Origin: Limnoperna fortunei | Taxonomy: Eukaryota; Mollusca; Bivalvia; Mytilida; Modiolidae | Direction of reading: 5' to 3' | DNA: 64,000 nt | NCBI GenBank assembly: GCA_944474755.1 | Contig: OX104114.1 | Location: 45,635,070-45,699,069 of the forward strand | Part shown: piece by piece, positions 57,286-64,000 of the stretch | Numbering within the stretch: the stretch's first letter is position 1 | How the letters are laid out: each line of letters starts with the position of its first letter | The notes under the pieces: model-generated | The model's input: the letters and a program-made list of their open reading frames with translations, nothing else | The model's database searches: none | What the model was told of the DNA's origin: nothing | Position numbers and translations under genes: made by a program

Positions 57286-58114
57286 ACCGTATTTGACCTA
57301 ATAAACGCCGCGGGGATTTGCATTTTTCCGAAAGGGGTGTGTCTATAAAGTCAAAATAAAACAACTCAAGTCCGTATATTGAAACAGACAATACAGAATA
57401 AAGCTACCAATAGGTATGTGAAACAGACTATATTTCACACAAAAACAATGTGACAGTGTAAGTAAATATCTAAATATAGAATGGTCAGTCGCTGTATCTG
57501 AGTTCAGATTGATTACCGGTAACACAAAAAAAACAAAGTATAATTTATCGAGAAGTGTTATGCAATGGAACTGGATTTTTCAAGTTCCATAAGAGGATAC
57601 CACAATCGTGGGATAAAATAACCCCAGACATTATAAGAAGGTCGTTTAAAAAATGTGGAATAAATAATGCTCTTAGTCTTGATGGCAGCGAGGACGACTT
57701 ATTTCAACAGACATCGGATTTAAAGGTTTTGACCAGTCTTATGTCGACATAGGTGAAGAAATGCTCGACAATATCGGCAATACGCCAGTAATCACAAATG
57801 AAATAAGCGAGAGTGAAGGTCATGTCTCCGATGAAGATGAAGAGTCATCGGATTCTGACTATAACAGTCCAGGTCACTAAACAATGACCTGTGTAATGTA
57901 ACCTTCTGTAAATATTAACCATATATAATTCGTAGTATAATGACTTGTGTGTATAGTTTTGATAAAATTTCAACTTGTCCGTGTGTTGGATTACGTATAC
58001 AAGTTTCGGTAAGATGTATGCATATAAGTTTTTTGTTTTTTTTTTTGGGGGGGGGGGGGTTATTGGGGGAGGGCGTTAATTAAGGAGGGGGCGTTTATTA
58101 AGTCAAATACGGTA
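57286..58114. mobile_element. Internally deleted pogo/Tigger-like DNA transposon
   Basis: Inverted ends ACCGTATTTGACCTAATAAA (57286 onward) and its complement (to 58114; one base differs). The interior keeps only the 3' end of a pogo-type transposase gene. A G-run near 58045 is unrelated low complexity. Confidence 0.78.
57555..57880 (+). pseudogene. Transposase C-terminal remnant (pogo/Tigger/Jerky type)
   Basis: The frame reads WDKITPDIIRRSFKKCGI, NALSLDGSEDDL, the conserved C-terminal end of pogo-type DDE transposases. Near 57720 the frame shifts; a second frame continues to TAA at 57878-57880 with an acidic tail (SDEDEESSDSD) typical of these proteins. The catalytic core is absent. Confidence 0.75.
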
Positions 58115-58285
58115 GTCTAGATAATTTTGTGCATTGTAAATTATTGATAAATTACCTTTGTAGACGTATGAATATTAAACGCAAAACATATTACTAGAGT
58201 TTTAAATGTATAATTGTGTCTGTATATTAAATAATGACTCAATATGATATGTAAATAATTGGAAATACAAAAATATAAAAAGATT

Positions 58286-61200
58286 TTAGTGAGCAATGAA
58301 ACTGATCGAATACCGTGTCTTTATTGAGACATCGTTCATATCAAACGGATACCACAATATATAATTTGTATTCCAAATATTGTTATATATATTGAAGCCA
58401 ACACCCCTGATATCATCCTGTAAAATAGGTTTAAGCGGAACCGGAAATGGTGATGGTTGTTTAGTTGACGTCCCTATAACAACTAACGGCGCATCCTGAG
58501 TAGTCACTTGGAGACCGTTTCCTGACAAGTCTATAAAAAATGCACCGGTGTCCACAGCTGCAACAACATTTATACAAATCAAGTTTATGTAAGAAAGAAG
58601 AATCAAAACACAACACAAATTAAAATGTCACGTGATTTACCAAATACTATTTGAGATCCCAATGCATCACTTTTTCTATTTACTTTAAATAAACTAGGGG
58701 CTCCCAGAAGCCTGTATCGCTCACCTGAACCTGAAACCAAACAACCCTTTTTTATCCAGCTTTTCTTTGCTATAAGGAATTGCCCAATACTTCTGCAAAA
58801 GTCATTAATTTTGACCTTTTAAGGGAAATAATTCCTATAAGGAGAAGCTTTTGATGCTTAGAGGGAGAAGGGAGGTTCACTTCACATTACTGTACCTGTT
58901 ATACTTTTTTAACTATCAGTCGAAAACTCTCTTTACACACTCCCCCCCCCCCCCCCGCCCCATTTTCTATTTTAAGCCAACGTAGCTATGTAGGTAGTCA
59001 GGTGTGATGATTTGCACAATTTTGGTAAAGATGATGTGTGCAATGTTTCAAAGCAGTCCTTTAATGGGTTAAAGAGGAGAAGATTTTTTAAAATCAAGTA
59101 AAATTGATTAAAAAAATGTTCAAGGAGAATAATTCCTAAACGGTTCATCAGATAATCTTGACCCTAAGTCATTTTTGTAGCCCTCATAGAGCAGAACAAT
59201 TAAGCAATGCTAACTTTTTCTCTAGTTCTAATAATTTTTAAGATTTTGAGGCAAAAATGTCAAAAATAATCAAATTTGACAATTAAAGGGCAATAACTCC
59301 TATAAGGAGTCCTCATACAACTTCAACCCAATGGAGTGTTTCGTAGACCTTTTGATGCCGATGAAGGCGTGTCTCTTCGGTTTTCCTGTATCTGTTACAC
59401 TTTTTTAAATATAAGCCAAAAACTGTATTTTACCTCACCCCTTTCCATTTTATTTTTATCCATGGCGGCCATGTTGGTTAATCTGCAGCCATGGTTGGTG
59501 CAAACTTGGTTGAGGACATTTGACGGATGATGTGTATCAAGTTTCAAAGCAGTACTTTCAGTGGTTTCAGAGGAGAAGATTTTAAAAAATCAATTAAAAC
59601 CGATTAAAATAAACAGTTCAAGGGAATAACTCTTAAACGGTTAATCAGACAATCTTGACTTAAGCCAATTGTGTAGCCCTCATAGAGCAGAACAATAAAG
59701 CAATGCTTACTTTTTCTCTAGTTCTAATAATTTTCAAGATTTTGAGGCAAAAATGGCAAAAATCATCAATTTCGACAATTAAAGGGCAATAACTCCTACA
59801 AGGAGTCGTCATACAACTTTCACCCAATGGAGTGTTTTGTAGAGCTTTTGATGCTGAAGAAGAAAGGTCCGTTTGGTTTTTCTGTATCTGTTATACTTTT
59901 TGAACTATAAGCCAAAAACTGTATTTTGACCCCCCCCCCCCTGTTCTATTTTTAGCCATGGCGGCCATGTTGGTTGGTCTGAGGCCATGATTTGTGCAAA
60001 CTTGGCAGAGGACATTTTACTGATGATGTGTGCAAAGTTTCAAAGCAATCCCTTCAGTGGTTTTGGAGAAGATTTTTAAAGAAAAGTTAACGACGACGAT
60101 GACGACGGACGACGACGGACGCCAAGTGATGGCAATAGCTCACATGACCCTTTCTGACCCTTCGGGTCAGGTGAGCTAATAAAAGGGATTTTAGTTTAAA
60201 AAAATAAATCGGTTTTTAAAACGTCCGTCTTTTGTTAAATCTTTGACATTATCAGTAACGTGGATATAAATATATTTATATTTCCTCGCACTCATTTAAT
60301 TTTAGTTTTCACCAGATTACTAACCAGCCAGTACTAAACGTCGTATGTTTTCATTCTTTTGTATTTACTATTCAAAACGATATGCATACAACAGAATAAG
60401 ATGAAGGTGTTCTTACCATGAACATACTGACTTCCGTTTGTTATGACATTGGAAGGATCGATAAGATGACCAACTTTTGATAGGTACCAGTTTCGTGTTG
60501 TTGTCGATGAAGGTACAGTAGGATTAAAGTAATACGTTATTGATTCTGCCAGACGTGTCGGTGTTTTATTTTTTAGCAGAACAGATACATCAAATCCTAA
60601 AAATTAAATATATATGATCATTTTGCACAGTTTTATTAATGTATTATAGATTATCTTATATAGAAGCTACCAGTTTGCTTGTTTCACTCGTGGTTTCATA
60701 ATTTGATCCTATCATAACAATCGGTAAATTGTATTGAGTACGTTATTCGTTGATAGCCAATCCCAACGAGTTCCACTAATAATAAATTATCCGCAGTTTT
60801 ACTTATTAAATGTAATCTTCTGCAGTATATGGGTTAAAATATATTACAAATGGCATTGGTTTTACGTTAATTACAAGATTGCACTTCAGATAGGAGGTCA
60901 CTGATTGCTACCAATGATTGCTGAATGCCAAATCTTATATGTAAATAAACGCTTCTTACAGCTCTTTATATGATGTGAATTATAAGTTACATGCTTACTA
61001 CATGCAGGATGTGCTACACTATAGTAAAAATGCAAATAAAATGCCGTGGACAAATGAGTTGACCATTTTGAACGTACAAATAAATTAATCAAAAGTGGCT
61101 TCGGTCTATGCTCAAATGCGTTTTTTGTACATAATATAAAAACATAAAGAAAAATTTAACCTAGAAAATAACCAAAAATTAAGATCTAAATTAGCATTAT

Positions 61201-63838
61201 GACCGAGTCGACCGGTATCTGTACATATACTACAGTTGAATATAGCGATTTAGCGGAAAGTATAAAATAATTCTCAAGTGATTCACAGATGCATTGTTGT
61301 CCGAAAAAAGAACCCGGGAGAAACTTTTTGTTTTATTATATGTAAGTAAATTATTCACGAAAACCTTCACAATAAATAACAAAATCTGCTCTAAATATAT
61401 AAGTTATCGCTTTGTTTTTTATATTCTAGATATAAAAGTTTGTTCTTAAGGTATCCAACCCATAATTGAAGTTACCGTTTAATTTTTTTTGACCAAGAAA
61501 TACCCTCTATAAAATCAATTGATTGGTAATAACTGATACAAATTAAATATCTTGTTTTACTGTGTCATGTTAACGGTTTTGAGCAAAAAAAGTTACTCAA
61601 ATAGGATTTCCGATGTTTGCCGAACATTACTGAAGCCTGCTCCATTATCCGCAACACCAAATATGATCACGTGGTCAATTGTAGTTTTGGAAACCTTAAA
61701 ATAAAAGTTGGAATATCTCACCTGCCGGGGAGTTCCCATCTGATGGCCGTTCATTATATGTTACATATATTGACTGAGGTGCACCGTATGAGGTATTCGC
61801 TGTGAAATTCTCCATAACTAACTCGAGCACAAAGTTGCAAGAATCTATCAAAAGACAAGTCATGATTACAGTTATAAATACTGAATATTGTGACTGCCTT
61901 TGATAGGGCAGTGGATAATTTTGGTGTAAACAAAAACAAAATAGTAATTAATTCCACACTCAAATCGTATGTAAATTTTGTACTTTCAATCGTTTAGGTT
62001 TTTTCTTGTTCTACCCTATTTGGAACAGCATACAAAATTATATTCTGCAGAAATCGGTATCTGATCAAACGTCCCAATAAAGGCAGTTTAGTTCTTATCA
62101 GTCATTTAGTTTTAGAGAAGAAATGTAAACCGCCTACTTTCAAAAAACAAATAGACTGTTCAGCCAGATTCAGCTATCAAATTTGTTTGGTTTACAATGG
62201 TTTAACCTTCAACAAATATCCCTTCTGCTAGTTTTAATTTCAACAAGTGTATCATTATTTACAACTGGTGTTTGTTCTGGTTTGAAGACACTAATATGTG
62301 ATACTTAAATGCATTATGTTTATATTTTATGTCATTTTTCATCCAGTGTTGGACGGCTTAGGTAAAACTACGCTGAGTAGCTGCATGTGTTTTATATTAA
62401 ATCTACAACACACTTGCATAGAAAGTTACTTCAATATTATTGATCAAGCAAATTACTTAATCGTTGTTACCTTCAATTAATAACATACTTATCAAGGAAC
62501 AAAACTAGATGAATTTTACATTTTTATACGTTTTGATGGCCGCTTGTTATGAATTTTGTAACTCGATCGATATAAAAACTTTAAAAGAGACAAACTAAAA
62601 GCTTGCACATATTTTACAAACAAAATATTAAGCTAACCTTCGTCGAGTCTCCATAATCTGTTCAATTTAGTTTTCCAAAGTTTTGATTCCGGATTTGCGT
62701 TTTTAGTTGAATTTGGCTTATCATAACCTGCCCCACCAAAGTAATTATAAAGAGACGCCATATTGTCGAAATCCGTTTCGTTGTAAGTGTTGTATAAAAT
62801 TGCACCAATCGGTTCTTCGGTTGCCCAGTTTACCTATATTAATCATACAATGATGTAAAATTGCCTTTAATATTGTGTGAATCGATCTTCAATGGTTCAA
62901 TGTTGTTGTATATGTTTTATATTTGAATGAAACAACCATTTTAAATGTATGTAATAATGGTTGTCCCTTCTGGTTGACATAATTGTCATCATTGATACTA
63001 TTATGTTGTCATAGCAATAGCACATTCTAAAACATTCGACCGATATTTCCTGGTTTTCTCCGGCTCCCCCCCCCCCCTCTCCCCTTCCCCACAACCCAAT
63101 ACAAACTGGAGACCGTGATACAGATGCTAAATTGTGAATATAGTGTTAAAATCTCTTACATACGAAACAACAATGATACATTCTACTGAGGCAAGATAGA
63201 AAAATTTATGTATTAAATTGCTAACGATCTCGAGTGAAGTAAACATGAAAACAAGTATACATTTTGTTGTAGTTATAGTTGTAATTATTGCAACCGCAAA
63301 GGTATCGCAAATAGTAATACAGTGACTCAAGTTTAACAATCAGTTTTACTTTTAGCAGTTAAAATAAACCCCCTTTTTATATTAACTATTGTTTATTCTC
63401 TCATTTTTGACTATTCAACAATTGTTTTTCTTTTAAAATTGGGTTTAGATTATATCTGCAAGCAAATAATAATGCTGATAGGTAACAACATGTTCTAATG
63501 ATGAAAACATATGAACCTGAAATTTGCTAAAACTAGGGGGAAAATATTTTAACTGTACGTACATATTATAAACGAGGTCGGGGGGGTCTCTCCGGGTACT
63601 CCTGCTCCCTCTCCAATAAAAACTGGACGCCTTGAAATAGCTGAAAAATTGCTGAAGGTGGCGTTAAACATCATTCAAATAAACAAACAAACAAACATAT
63701 TATAAACGTTCTAAATGAATTACTTTACCTTGTTAAATGGGTCATACAAAGTTTGTATAGCGCCATCGGAACTGAATTCGATTTTAACACCTTGCTGGCA
63801 GATATATTCCGTTCTAGATTTATTCACAAGTTGGTATG
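58286..63838 (-). CDS. DUF5054 / GH38-like protein, C-terminal five exons (5' end off the window)
   Basis: Minus-strand exons in order: 63838-63729, 62833-62638, 61844-61722, 60596-60417, 58557-58286 (stop TAA). Phases fit at every junction (0,1,1,1), each with AG/GT borders. The protein has features I associate with DUF5054 proteins, which are related to family 38 alpha-mannosidase-like enzymes: YDPFNKVNWA, a plausible acceptor region ILYNTYNETDF, then RLAESITYYFNP, NWYLSKVGHLIDPSNVITNGS, TTQDAPLV, and near the end FNIYNNIWNTNYILWYPF. The catalytic N-terminal half is outside the window. Function is uncharacterised; glycan processing is a family-level inference. Two introns carry transposons (61446-61699 ends 22 bases from an exon; 58694-60180 fills the last intron). 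It converges on the TIR-pseudoprotease gene. Confidence 0.78.
58694..60180. mobile_element. Non-autonomous element with ~500-bp internal repeats
   Basis: Ends contain GCTCACCTGA (about 58719) and the inverted GGGTCAGGTGAGC (about 60164-60176). Inside are about three tandem units of roughly 500 bp ('gggcaataactcctataagg' at about 59285 and 59785, degenerate at about 58820), and a GACGACGGAC-type tract before the right end. The plan of core repeats plus short tandem tract resembles Helitron-related elements of molluscs. No coding capacity; sits in the last intron of the minus-strand gene. Confidence 0.72.
61446..61699. mobile_element. TTAA-flanked MITE (copy 3)
   Basis: Same family as 6426-6703, with TTAA at 61446-61449 and 61696-61699. 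Right terminus more diverged (ggaaacc) and the inner part has a small deletion. Confidence 0.8.
63574..63697 (+). mobile_element. SINE 3' part
   Basis: From 'gaggtcgggggggtctctcc' through 'gaaatagctgaaaaattgct' to an (aaac)n tail. The tRNA head is absent (5' truncation). Located in the intron between the last two exons visible at the right edge. Confidence 0.82.
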
Positions 63839-64000
63839 CTGTACAAAAGATTGACACAAACAAAATATCAGTGTAATCGTTACTGTAAGATGTGTTAAAT
63901 TAAAAAAAATAAATATAACAAATGCCGAATAAGGCGAAATTGTATTGCTTGTTTTGTTACAAATAACCAAAGATGTTTGTAAACTGAAAATATTTAATTT

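Overview
The window looks like nuclear DNA from an invertebrate animal, most likely a bivalve mollusc. The DNA is AT-rich, genes are split by long introns with canonical GT/AG borders, extracellular modules sit on symmetric phase-1 exons, and the repeats include tRNA-derived SINEs, MITEs and an element resembling the bivalve 'pearl' type (about 160-bp core repeats plus a GGAC microsatellite). No prokaryotic genes, CRISPR arrays or viral genes were seen. All exon models were assembled by hand from splice sites, reading phase and domain recognition.

Layout: 1-2.7 kb is satellite DNA. A secreted mosaic serine protease gene (LDLa, three CUB domains, LDLa, trypsin-type S1 peptidase) runs on the plus strand from 5.15 to 18.28 kb; its 5' end is not resolved. 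At 23.29-26.40 kb a complete five-exon gene encodes a 385-residue protein with an N-terminal acylation signature (MGCC), two RHIM-like motifs on two successive exons, and a FAM111-like trypsin-type peptidase with an intact His/Asp/Ser triad. A second, related gene (30.53-56.78 kb in my model, 593 residues) joins a TICAM/TRIF-like TIR domain to the same kind of peptidase domain, but the catalytic serine is a histidine. Its proposed first intron is about 22.6 kb and is filled with transposons. At the right edge, a convergent minus-strand gene (58.29-63.84 kb, running off the window) encodes the C-terminal part of a DUF5054/GH38-like protein.

The big intron holds three head-to-tail copies of one APE-type, Tx1-like non-LTR retrotransposon, each bordered by a (TTC)n microsatellite, which suggests target-site specificity. 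Copy 3 has a fully open ORF2; copy 1 has one nonsense codon in the endonuclease; copy 2 lost about 4.3 kb through a 5-bp microhomology. ORF2 carries a GC-rich patch that folds as four consecutive hairpins whose stems differ in sequence but stay paired.

The most interesting biology is the neighbouring pair of FAM111-like proteins carrying innate-immune signalling modules: a membrane-anchored, RHIM-like active protease and a TIR-linked pseudoprotease, with the same intron positions in the peptidase domain. Together they hold the modules that vertebrates spread over TRIF and TRAM, joined here to proteases. Functional coupling of the two is an inference.
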